DNA from: Gyromitra esculenta
Lineage: Eukaryota; Ascomycota; Pezizomycetes; Pezizales; Discinaceae
Direction: 5' to 3'
Assembly (NCBI GenBank): GCA_038503075.1
Contig: JBCAML010000002.1
Coordinates: forward strand, 558,001-622,000
Length of the DNA: 64,000 nucleotides
Shown here: one piece after another, positions 44,801 to 54,819 of the stretch
Position numbering within the stretch: position 1 is the stretch's first letter
Layout: each line of letters starts with the position of its first letter
The notes under the pieces: generated by a model
Database searches by the model: none
Told to the model about the DNA's origin: nothing
What the model saw: the letters and a program-made list of their open reading frames with translations, nothing else
Position numbers and translations under genes: made by a program

Positions 44801-46812
44801 TTTTTTTTTTTATTTAAATCATTTGATTGTTGTTACTAGGTACAAAACCACTTATGCAACACGAAGGTTATGAAGTCAAAAAACCTATCCCCATCAAATA
44901 AACACCCTTATCTGCCTGGGTAAGAAAAGAGAACACAAAGAAAAAGCGAACCAAATACTTCCAAGAGAACAAGACAATGTTCCTGCGATAAAACAACTTA
45001 GGGGTGCAGGGAAAGTTGACAGCGTATGCCTATGAGAGTAAAGAGACTTGCAAGCAACAGCTAAAAAACAATGAGAAACCATGGAAGAAGGTCCACAGTA
45101 AAGCCACAATGGAAGCGAAGAGTAGCCAGGAGAAGTTTCCAATCAAAGTTGGTAGGGGTTGGGGAAGTATTGGTAAAGTGACCTAAAGGTCCATCTGGTC
45201 ATCTGCTGGAGGGGGCGGTGAAGCCTTTGAAGGGCGTGATGGGCAGCTGTTCAGGTGTGACTCATGGGGTCCGTCATAGTTGACACACTTAACAAGAGTG
45301 TGAGAGCAAGGATGGCCCTTGATTGAGCAAGTAAGGGTGGGGCAGGTATGAGTTGCAGTGGGATGAAGTCCAACACACCAGCGGCAGCATGGTTGGTTGG
45401 GGAATTTGTTTGTGTGGTGTCCAAATTTGTGACATTGGGAACATTGGGTGGAGGGTCCAAAACGGAGTTTGCGTTCAGCTTGGACAGTGGTGGAGAAGGC
45501 AGAAAGGCGAGTTCGATTAGCGATCTCATTAGCTTTGGGACCAGAGAGTGTAATAACAATTGAGGAAAATGTTTTCCCTCTTCGTTTTTCTGGTAAAGTA
45601 AGTCATCTTGGAGGTGTGTCCATAGTGAGGCCAGGGTTGAAGTTGCAGAGCTCTTGCTGAATGGCGGAGGGCTCCATGGAAGTAGGAATACCATGTACAA
45701 CAAGTTGGTGCACTGGTTCGTCAAGGTGTAGGGAGCGAGCTCCCGGGATGATGTGGAGAAATTGGCCAACTTTCCGGTAATGGGTGTTGGCAAACATATT
45801 GTTCATGACTGTCAACGACACATTCTGGGAATGTGTGTCTATTGCCACAGATTGGATGGTGATGGAACCGATAGCATAGTTTAGCTTCTCTCTGAGTTCC
45901 GTGGGTGTCCCTTGAGTGAGGGGAGTGCCATTGCGTTTGACAATCAAACAGCATGCGCGCATGGTGGGGGTGATGGTGAGAGGGGAGACATGAGTCTTAG
46001 GGGCAGGTGCGGAGGCAGCCTGTTTGGTCTTTGCTGGTTGGGCTTTTCTCTTGGGTTTGCTGGCCGCCACCTGAGCCCATTGCAGGGGCTTTGGGGCAGG
46101 AGGAGGTGCTTGGGTAGCAATAGCAGGAGCAGGAGGAAGAGGAGCACTAGGTGCAGGTGGTTCTGAAGGCGCTGCCCTCCCTACTGTGAGCAGCAGGTGG
46201 TCACGCTCTAGTTTGCTCAGAGTCGGAGACTTTGGAAACATGTCTTGGAGAGGTGCAGGAGCTGGTTTGCTTGCTGCTTCCTTGAGGGTGGTGATTTTGC
46301 CTTGTAGATGCTGTATCATGTCAAGGAGTTTTTGGAAGTGGAGGAGGTTGAGCTTGCCGGCTCTGGCTAGAGCATTGCAAACATCAAACCCAAAAGCTGG
46401 CTCACTGCCTAGGTGAGTGGTAATGGCCTCCCCTGGTTTATTCCAGAGGCCCGCCGAGTGGGTTGGCTTTTCAAAAACAGGAGGGGATGGGGGAGAGGTG
46501 TCAGCTCTCTGTCTTTTCAATAGTGAGGGGGTGCTTGGTTCCTCCACAGATGAAGAGGAGGAGGCAACGAATGGGTTTGGAGTTCCCTCAACTTGATGAT
46601 GAGGGAATATGGGTGTAAACATGTTGCCTTTACCTTTGGGAGGCATTGTGACTGTGGGTTGTTGTGTAAATGATGATCCAAATCGTTTGTGAAAGAGGGG
46701 TAATGGAATGAAGCCAAAGTGCTAAAGACTTTTGGCTGTGTGTAACACCGTTGCAATGCAAAAGGTGTTGGTGAACTTTCAATCGAAGAGGTTGTAGCGG
46801 GGACGGAGGATG
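44801..46812 (-). mobile_element. LINE copy 2, internally deleted (ORF1 plus both ends)
   Basis: The 3' end is the A-run (T-run at 44801-44811 here), preceded in element orientation by a 100-bp tail shared with LINE copies 1 and 3 (TTTAAATCATTTGATT, GTACAAAACCACTTATGCAA). The 5' end (GGGACGGAGGATG at 46800-46812) and the 5' leader are also shared with copy 1. Only ORF1 lies between; the endonuclease/RT ORF2 is missing. I found no clear target duplication. Confidence 0.75.
45183..46646 (-). pseudogene. LINE ORF1 protein (nucleic-acid-binding), frameshifted
   Basis: It starts MPPKGKGNMFTPIFPHH and continues as a Pro/Ala-rich chain with a short helical segment (LNLLHFQKLLDMIQHLQGKI). A frame change occurs between about 45600 and 45790. 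The C-terminus carries Cys/His clusters typical of ORF1 zinc knuckles (for example CSQCHKFGHHTN, and a degenerate one CVNYDGPHESHLNSC). It ends at the TAG at 45183-45185. The sequence differs from copy 1's ORF1, so these are subfamilies. Confidence 0.7.
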
Positions 46813-47127
46813 ACTCATAAACCTAGTAGGAGCTGACCCGGAGGATCCCACTAGAGACTCAACCACCTGCACTCCATTCTCTCACCCCCCCTCTATTGGA
46901 ATACTGAGCTCTAGATCTTTATTGTATATTAAATATATCTTTTTATTGGGAAAACGTTTGGGATACCATGTTTCTGACGAGTTTGTATGCCGGATACCAC
47001 CGCTACTTTGCTCTAACCCCGCCCACCTACTTGTACCAGCCATCACAGCACTATTATGTAGAATTCAGACCAAAAAACCCTCTTCATCACATACTACTGT
47101 AATATCTCACACATAAGGAACACGCCC
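46813..47127. other. Unassigned 315-bp stretch between LINE copy 2 and LTR B3
   Basis: I recognise no coding or repeat signature. It ends at CGCCC before LTR B3. Confidence 0.4.
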
Positions 47128-47861
47128 TGTAACGGGGGTAGTCCTACTGCTCTGTAGTGGGAATAGGTATAGGAATACGGCCGTTGCAAATACTAAATCA
47201 GGTTGAGATGTTAAGAGTATTTTTGTGCAAAGTACTCAATAATCTTAAGGGCTCTACTCGGTAGTATTCTGTCTGATGAGACTGGGAAGAAGAGCAACAG
47301 GTGGCGGGGTCATGCACTATCTTTATAGTGCTGCTGACTCGCCGTCCTCTTTCTGTTCTACTCTGCTGGGGACCCGTCAAGACCCTGAGAACATGCCAAG
47401 AATTTGCGAGCGGGGCACCTCAGGATTCAGCTAATGATCACTTCGGCGCTCTCCGACACTCCTCGGTTGTTCTGTCCAGTTAGACCTTCTTGATCCGCCA
47501 GCTGCATGCCATGCCTATGCTGGATGTAGGAATTGGCGCTGATCAGTCTACTGTTGCATGTGAGGTGTCCTGCACTTAATAGATTCCCTATTGCCGCACC
47601 AGTGGCTCTGGGCCGCTAGTATATGCATAGATGGATTGGAAACGCCACCACAGGAGCTTCCTGTGTTTGGTATCACCGGAGATATATCATTGGCTCGTCA
47701 GCAAATGTTATTCTCGCTGGTTCCACTCCATCAGAACAGCAGGGTAGCAGGTATCCTCTAACATGTGGTAGCTACACCACTCATGCTGATCCTTACTACC
47801 TCTCTGCTTGTCCGGTGCTATTATGCTTCACTGCAGGTAACGGTATTGTAGATCCGTTACA
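47128..47861 (+). mobile_element. Family B solo LTR, copy B3
   Basis: 734 bp, TGTAACGG...CCGTTACA. Left flank CGCCC, right flank CACTG: unmatched, so this LTR is also a recombination junction. Its right flank is the same family-A position and the same CACTG found beside copy B6. Confidence 0.88.
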
Positions 47862-47955
47862 CACTGCACTCCTCAAACGTGTTAGTACCTTGCTTAAGTA
47901 GCACTGCTCACCTTCAGGGATACTGAAGGGCTTAACGCAGAACTGAACTGTGAGA
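47862..47955 (+). mobile_element. Family A copy A4, 3' end only
   Basis: The last 94 bp of a family-A element (CACTGCACTCCTCAAACGTG...CTGTGAGA). The other 310 bp should have been left of LTR B3 but are not there. Confidence 0.8.
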
Positions 47956-48529
47956 TTGGAGGAGTCTGCTGATTCTAACGCGAAAAACTGAGGTGGGGGA
48001 GGTGGCGGCAGCAGAGAGGAAGCGGGAGGAGTACGAGTGGCTGGTGGTGCAGTGAGGGCTCCTCTCATTGTGGGTTTCTTAGGTGCGGAGGGGCAGTTAG
48101 CGTATGAGTGGTCGGGGGCGGCACAAAACATGCATTTTCCGGTGGCTCGTCGCCGTTGTTTCTCTTCTTCATAGAGCTTGCGGCGTCTGTTTACCATGGT
48201 TCAACACTGATCTTGTGGGAGGCGAGAGAGATTGCTAGTTCATCCGAAAGAGAGATCCATTGGGGCTAAGCCTCCTGGCACAAAGGAAGAGGCGGGGACG
48301 AAGGGAGTCATTGCCTGGGTGCTGAATGGTCCCATTGTTTCACGCATATTACCCCATTTCTCTGCTCTACGAGCGCAGATCTGGTTATTGAGGTGGGTGA
48401 GGGTTACAATCATTTCATTGATAGTAACAGGGACGGCGGTGGCGAAGACCATAGCTTCCTTAAGCTCTTCTGACATGCCGTGTTCTAGAGCGTCCATCTT
48501 CAAGTTTTCATCGGAGTGAAGATGCCCCA
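47956..48529 (-). pseudogene. Gypsy-like gag1, C-terminal part with zinc knuckle
   Basis: Read on the minus strand it continues Gag after copy A3: GHLHSDENLKMDALEHGMSE, then NRRRKLYEEEKQRRRATGK and the CCHC knuckle CMFCAAPDHSYANC (C-x2-C-x4-H-x4-C), followed by a Pro-rich tail. It is cut at 47955 by copy A4. Protease and polymerase domains are not in the window. Confidence 0.85.
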
Positions 48530-48935
48530 TTTCACGGATAGGATCGGGTAATGGGTTAGGATGGAGTTATTGGTTGCCACGGGTTATTCTTTTATAATGT
48601 CTTTGTTGTTCGGCTATGTTTCGGTTATGCGTCAGAGTATGAGAAAAGAGGGGTATTTAAGGGATGGGTTTTGGTCGCTTGTTGTTCTTTTTCTCTCTTT
48701 CTTTAAGCAACGTTCTTACATTACTTCTATTGTATTGTTTTAATCATACCTCGATTCTACCTCAGAATCCTCGCGGTTGCTGTCGCTGTGAAACCTTTAC
48801 ACCTAACTCGCCTGGAGTTAAAACCCACGTAGGACTTGTAGAAACATCGCATACCTTGTTGCTTGACCTTTCGTTCAAGTCGCACTGCTCACCTTCAGGG
48901 ATACTAAAGGGCTTAGCGAAGGTCAAACCGTGAGA
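48530..48935 (+). mobile_element. Family A copy A3, complete, in gag1
   Basis: 406 bp, TTTCACGG...CCGTGAGA, with target duplication CCCCA (48525-48529 and 48936-48940). Removing the element and one CCCCA restores the gag frame across it (FQRIMG joined to HLHSDEN). Confidence 0.92.
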
Positions 48936-49211
48936 CCCCATGATCCTTTGGAAATCGGCCAAGTAGGCGGAGAAATCTCGCTTTCCTTGGCGGATTTGGT
49001 GCAATTCTCGTCGCGCAGTGCCAGTAGGGTCCGGGTCTCCAAATGCAGTTTCCAGAGCAGCAATAAGTTGCTCTGCACTGGTCCAGCTGGTTAGGCCGGA
49101 GGGGAGAACGGTATGGCAAACTTGTTCCAGTGCAGCCCCTTCAAGATGGTTGATCGTGTATAGGATCATGGTAGTCTCTTCAGCAAATCGGTTGCAGTTG
49201 ACAGTAAGTTT
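48936..49211 (-). pseudogene. Gypsy-like gag1, middle part
   Basis: The minus strand reads KLTVNCNRFAEETTMILYTI, NHLEGAALEQV, LIAALETAFGDPDPTGTARR and LHQIRQGKRDFSAYLADFQR, the core Retrotrans_gag domain. It follows directly on HRS of the left piece at 42344 once the inversion and copy A0 are removed (the GTTCC duplication is present at both ends). Confidence 0.88.
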
Positions 49212-49216
49212 GGAAC

Positions 49217-49595
49217 TCTCACGGTTTGGTTCTTGTCTAAGCCCTTCTGTATCCCAGAAGGTGAGCAGAGCTGCTTAGATGAGAATTGTTGCGATAAGAG
49301 TGACGAAGTTTCTACAGGTCCTACGGAGGTCTAACTCAAGGCGAGTTAAGTGTAAATGGTTTTCACAGCGACAGCGACCGCGAGGATTCTGAGGCAGAAT
49401 CGAAGTAGTATTAAAACAGTACAATAGAAGTAAAGTAAGAACGTTGCTTAAGGAAAAAAGAAGAAGATACAAGCGAACAAAATCTATCACTTAAATACCC
49501 CGCTTTCCAACCATTATGACTCATAACTCAAAGCAACCGAAACACAAAGACATTATAACTTTAACCAAGATCCTGTCACAACCCATACAATATGC
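49217..49595 (-). mobile_element. Family A copy A0, remaining 379 bp (inverted)
   Basis: TCTCACGG at 49217 is the element's end, next to GGAAC (reverse complement of GTTCC). The piece stops at TTGAC (49596-49600), the complement of the GTCAA at which copy A1 inserted. Confidence 0.85.
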
Positions 49596-49600
49596 TTGAC

Positions 49601-49630
49601 TCTCACGGTTGAGTCTCTCAGTTAAGCCCT
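49601..49630 (-). mobile_element. Family A copy A1, terminal piece
   Basis: TCTCACGGTTGAGTC...GCCCT: the last bases of copy A1 in reverse orientation, ending with the GCCCT target of LTR B2. Confidence 0.8.
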
Positions 49631-50364
49631 TGTAACGGGGGTAGTTCTACTGCTCTGTAGTGGGAATAGGTATAGGATTACGGCCGTTGCAAATACTAAA
49701 TCAGGTTGAGATGTTTAAAAGTATTTCGTGCAAGATACTCAATAATCTTAAGGGCTCTACTTGGTAGTATTCTGTCTGATGAGACTGGGAAGAAGAGCAA
49801 CAGGTAATGGGGTCATGCACTATCTTTATAGTGCTGCTGACTCGCCTTCCTCTTTCTGTTCTACTCTGCTGGGGGCCCGTCGAGACCCTGAGAACATGCC
49901 AAGATTTTGCGAGCGGGGCACCTCAGGATTCAGCTAATGATCACTTCGGCGCTCTCCGGCACTCCTTGGTTGTTCTGTCCAGTTAGACCTTCTTGATCCG
50001 CCAGCTGCATGCCATGCCTATGCTGAATGTAGGAATCGGCGCTGATCAGTCTACTGTTGCATGTGAGGTGTCCTGCACTTAATAGATTCCCTATTGCCGC
50101 ACCAGTGGCTCTAGGCCGCTAGTATATGCACAGATGGATTGGAAACGCCATCACAGGAGCTTCCTGTGTTTGGTATCACTGGAGATATATCATTGGCTCG
50201 TCAGCTAATGTTATTCTCGCTGGTTCCACTCCATCGGAAAAGCAGGGTAGCAGGTATCCTCTAACATGTGGTAGCTACACCACTCATGCTGATCCTTACT
50301 ACCTCTCTGCTTGTCCGGTGCTATTATGCTTCACTGCAGGTAACGGTATTGTAGATCCGTTACA
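49631..50364 (+). mobile_element. Family B solo LTR, copy B2 (inversion breakpoint)
   Basis: 734 bp, forward orientation, flanked by GCCCT and GGATA. See copy B1: the four flanks pair crosswise. Confidence 0.9.
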
Positions 50365-52085
50365 GGATATGTCGATAATCCCACCCTTGTCTGGCTGTAT
50401 GCTATTGCAGCACGTGCCCTGCCGTCAGGAAGATCCACAAGGACATTATACAGCGGTTTAGCTAGTCCTTCACCTGGAGCTGCTGACAGCAGACCTGCCG
50501 GGATTGATATCACAGAGCTATTTGACAACCAGCAGGTCCAGGGCTGGTTGGCTATCAGCAATGCTGTTCCCATTACCTGTATTGTTAAGCTATACCGCAA
50601 GGAGATGGATAGCAGACCAAATATGCTGCCTCCCAGTGGTTGTCCTCACCTGCTAGAGGTAGAATATCATCCACCATTCGATATCTTCAATCCTCCGTCA
50701 GATTTGGAAGATGATAGCCATGGAAGGGACCATGCAACCTGGAGGAAGCATATGCCCAAGACCCAGGATGGTATCAAGAGGAGGATGGATAAGATTGGTG
50801 CCAGGAGGGACCGCCAGCAAGCTATGATTAGGCGCTATGAGGTGATTGCCCGCGGCAAATATGGGCCGGAAAACGTCCTTTGTGAGGACGAAGAAGGGTG
50901 GTATCCGGGAATTACCCCTACCAAGGAAACGCTAGCAAAACGTTGGCACACCCAAGATATCCGGGAAGGAAATTCTGGGGTTCCAATGAATTGATTCTAG
51001 GGCGTTTGGTCATTGATGAGGCCCACAGCTTGTGAACATCAGGCACCTCTATGTCTAGAATAGTCAATCCCAACACCGGAGTATCTACTCATGCTGATCC
51101 CAATAGCGCGATGGCGGCTTGGGCAAAACAGCTAGACACGTTAAAGTCAGATGCCAAATGGATGCTGACAGCTACCCCTCTGGTGATTAATTTAGCAGAC
51201 TTGCACTGGGTATGTCGGTTTTTGCAGAGGCCTGAATGGCTTTCGCAAAACCTGCCCCCAGACACATTCGCTAACAAAGATGACATTGAACTGGCACTGT
51301 GGGTGCCAAATCCCAATAGACCCAGTAATGATGGCAGCACACCCAACTCGGTTTTCACCCCTAAGGTGGATCCCTTCCAAGACCACAAGACATATGGTTC
51401 TTATGTTCATTGTACAACAAAGGCTTGGAATAAGTATATCATGCACCATCTCAACATCCTAGCAAAGTTCCAGTATACCCAGCACAAGAGGAATCTTACC
51501 AAGGGAAAGCAGGATATGATGCAATTTTCTCTGCGAATATCAGGGGAGTTCGCAAGAGAAATCTTGCGTACCCTAATACTTCGCCGCTCGATGGTCAGCA
51601 GGATCCCGTTTAGAAAGGGCAGGCCAATCATCCACATACCCGTGATGAAGACTGTTACCACACACCTACAGTTTGCTGATGACAGATCGAAAGCTCTCTA
51701 CACCACTTTGGTCAACGATTATGCCAAGATACATGCCTCCATTGGTAGGCAAGATGTATCAGGGGTGCAGGCACTTATCGCAGGCCACAAATTCGGTCCC
51801 CGCTGGCATTATATTCACTTAGTCTAGCTGTCCCCTTTGCTTGCCTACACTTAATTTATTGAGGAGTTCTCCACCGAGAATTTATTCAGCAAGGACCAAG
51901 CAGATCAGGGCAATCCACAGTGACTTAAGGTGAAATCGTTGCTAACTAGGTTTCACAGTGAAATGCCAGACAAGGGAAGGGAGTTCTACCTCGAATCGAT
52001 GGGTTGCATGAACGATAGGGATATGACCAGTGCAATGGAATTCGGCAGTCTGAAGTTGGGTCAACTGAAAGATTGGCTGCATGAA

Positions 52086-52484
52086 TTTCATGGATAGAAT
52101 CGGGTAATGGATTAGGATGGAGTTATTGGTTGTCACGGGTTATTCTTGTTGTATAATGTCTTTGTGTTTTGGTTGTGTCGGGTATTGGCTGTGGCTTGGA
52201 AAAATGGGGTATTTAAGCGATGGATTTCGGTTGTTCTTCTTCTCTTTTCTTCCTTAAACAACATTCTCGTTTACCTTCTACTGTGTTTATTCAATACGAT
52301 CTCAGTTCTATCTCAGAACCCTCGCTGTTGCTGTTTACCCTGCTGCACTTATCTTGCCTTGAGATAGACCCCCCGTAGAACTTCTAGAAACACAGCACTC
52401 TTTGAACGTGTTGATACCTTGCTCAAGTAGCACTGCTCACCTTCAAGGATACTGAAGGGCTTAACGAGGGACCCAACCGTGAGA
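52086..52484 (+). mobile_element. Family A copy A5, complete, in the SNF2-like gene
   Basis: 399 bp, TTTCATGG...CCGTGAGA, target duplication ATGAA (52081-52085 and 52485-52489). Confidence 0.9.
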
Positions 52485-52578
52485 ATGAACTGGTCTTACT
52501 GAAATGGAAAAAGGTTATATTGTGGGTCTATTGGCCGCTGTCTCAGTGGTTCGTTCAACAAGTAAGTAACCGTTTATC

Positions 52579-52640
52579 AGAGCCTGACTCTGCCTCTGAC
52601 TCTGCCTCTGCCTATGCCTCTGACTCTGCCTCACACTCCG
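52579..52640 (+). repeat. Tandem GCCTCTGACTCT repeats
   Basis: A 6/12-bp tandem array within the SNF2-like gene region. In one frame it encodes a Ser/Asp/Ala repeat (DSASDSASAYASDSASHSES). It could be exon or intron. Confidence 0.7.
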
Positions 52641-53178
52641 AGTCAGTGATAGTGTCAGGATCTGTTTTAGGATACATGCTGACATATATTAGTACGTTCG
52701 ATTGCTAGGGATTAGTTGTTTTGCTATTCATAGCAACCTCAGCAACAAGAATTAGGATAAAATAAAGACCGCGTTTAATAGAACGAAAACAATCAACATC
52801 TTGGTCCTCTCCTATCTCTGCAGCAACAATGCCATCAATCTCCATTACCAATGTTCGGATACCATCATGTTGGAGCAAGGCCTTACTTATTCGGCTGAGC
52901 ATCAGGCATGGAGCCGAGTCCGTTGGATCAGGCAAAAGGATGAGCAAAACACAGAGTGCCTAGTTAATTTCGAGACGATTGATACATTGATTGAACTAGC
53001 CCAACAAGAGCGCCAGAGCCCAATGCTATATGCATGGGGAATCATGGCACAGGTTGGTGAAACAGGGGACTCAAATCAAGTATTTGATACGCTGATTGGC
53101 AGGATACCTCCGGTGGTCTTAAGAGACCAAGTGATTGGGCGTAGAGGTCAAGACGAGCTTAACTTAACTGACATGTGA

Positions 53179-53836
53179 GTTACTTGGGTTTGTCTGAGTA
53201 GGGTCAGAGCCCTGGTCAGAGTCGCACGGTGCTGGCAGTGGTCTTTATTTCATTTTCTTCATGGGTTTTTCTATTTCTCTATTTCTCTATTTCTGGTGGG
53301 GTTCTCTATTTTTGTTTAGGTTCTCTATTCTACGTGGGTTTCTCTATTCTTCTGGGGTTGCTCTATTTTTTATTAAAGTGTATTTCATAGATCGGTTAGT
53401 GTTAGAGCCCGTATTAGTGCCGCTTGACGCTAGCCCATATTCTTCTTTTCCCCTCAGTCCTCTCGTGGCGCATTATTATTTTTCGATGGATATGTCATAT
53501 TTTCTTGTTTTTATATTCTCTGTGGGTTACTGTATTACTCTTATTATTATTATGGGGCGGTGAATTAAGTAATGACAAATTGATAATCTCCATTACTTGA
53601 GTGAGATTATGTGATGTCTAGATTTGGGTGAAGCAACACCACTTCGGCTTAGCCCCCCCCCTTTCTCCCCTTCCTTCCATTACACGTTGTCCCCTATGAC
53701 CCTACCACACCTCCTCCCCTACATCAAAACATAGTCTCCTACTTCACTTATCTCCTTACGAATAGTATCAAGTGCTCTCACCATGGCTCCCAGAAATATA
53801 GCAATGCTTCCTGATACGCAAAGGAGAACGCGTAAG
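53179..53836. other. Unassigned region with TTTCTCTATT repeats
   Basis: Degenerate TTTCTCTATT-type tandem repeats lie at about 53258-53370. At 53782 a start codon in good context (CACCATGG) opens a short frame (MAPRNIAMLPDTQRRT) that ends in a GTAAGT donor at 53832, six bases before LTR B4. This may be the first exon of a gene broken by the LTR, but the evidence is thin. Confidence 0.4.
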
Positions 53837-54572
53837 TGTAAAGGATCTACAATACCGTTACCTGCAGTGAAGCATAATAGTACCGGGCAAGCAGAGAGGT
53901 AGAAAGGATCAACATGAGTGGTGTAGCTACCACATGTCAGAGGATTCCTGCTACCCTGCTGTTCCGATGGATTGGAACCAACAAGAATAACATTAGCTGA
54001 CAAGCAAATGATATATCTCCGGTGATACCAAGCACAGGAAGCTCCTGTGGTGGCGTTCCCAATCCATCTGTGCATGAACCAGCGGCCCAGAGCCATTGGT
54101 GCAGCAATAGGGAACCTATTAAGTGCAGGACACCTCACATGCAACAATAGACTGATCAGCGCCAATTCCTGCATCCAGCATAGGCATGGCATGCAACTGG
54201 TGGAGCTAGAAAGTCTAACTGGACAGAACAACCAAGGAATGCCGGAGAGCATGGAAGTAATCATTAGCTGAATCCTGAGGTGCCCTGCCTGCAAAATCTT
54301 GGCATGTTCTCAGGGTCTTGACGGGCCCCCAGCAGAGTAGAACAGAAAGAGGACGGCGAGTCAGCAGCACTATAAAGATAGTGCATAACCCCGCCACCTG
54401 TTGCTCTTCTTCCCAGTCTCATCAGACAGAATACTACCGAGTAGAGCCCTTAAGATTATTGAGTACTTTGCACAAAAATACTCTTAACATCTCAACCTGA
54501 TTTCTAGTATTTGCAATGGCCGTATTCCTATACTTATTCCCACTACAGAGCAGTAGGACTACCCCCATTACA
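53837..54572 (-). mobile_element. Family B solo LTR, copy B4
   Basis: 736 bp in reverse orientation, ends TGTAAAGG...CCATTACA, the most diverged copy. The flanks GTAAG and GTATA do not match. Confidence 0.85.
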
Positions 54573-54819
54573 GTATAATCTCAAGGCTTCAATCACCTAG
54601 AGATTCCTTTTGACAAAAACACCACCTCCTGTCACATGCCTAGGTCCTGGGTTTGGGAACTTCTATCCCTTACCTGCTGTAGTATCGCCAGAAAATCACA
54701 CCGGTCATCCCTCTCAGAAGAGGTCATCCCAGACTGGCTAGATGAAACCTACCTTCTACAGAACTGTCGACTGGCACCATCGGTTCCAGAGCGTGCCTAT
54801 ACCCCTTACATACCCTACA

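Larger units (their letters stand above)
50365..53178 (+). pseudogene. SNF2-family ATPase/helicase, decayed and interrupted
   Basis: Helicase landmarks appear in order: LVIDEAHSL (motif II, 51010-51035), MLTATPL (motif III, about 51166), a region reading SLRISGEFAREILRTLILRR, LWVYWPLSQWFVQQ (helicase C start, about 52520), then LSYLCSNNAINLHYQCSDTI and HQAWSRVRWIRQKDEQ (motifs V and VI). A TGA follows DEAHSL, and the frame changes just before motif II. No Walker A (GKT) is visible, so an internal deletion is likely. Copy A5 (52086-52484) interrupts it; removing it restores DWLHE to LVLLKWKKVI. The N-terminal piece lies at 43926-44600, inverted. Whether this was a host gene or transposon cargo is unknown. 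Confidence 0.7.

Noticed and set aside
47623..47901. Recurring roughly 92-codon frame (MHRWIGNA...) as a real gene
   Set aside because: It lies entirely inside the 734-bp LTR family and recurs only because the LTR does; I treat it as LTR sequence and mention it only as an observation.
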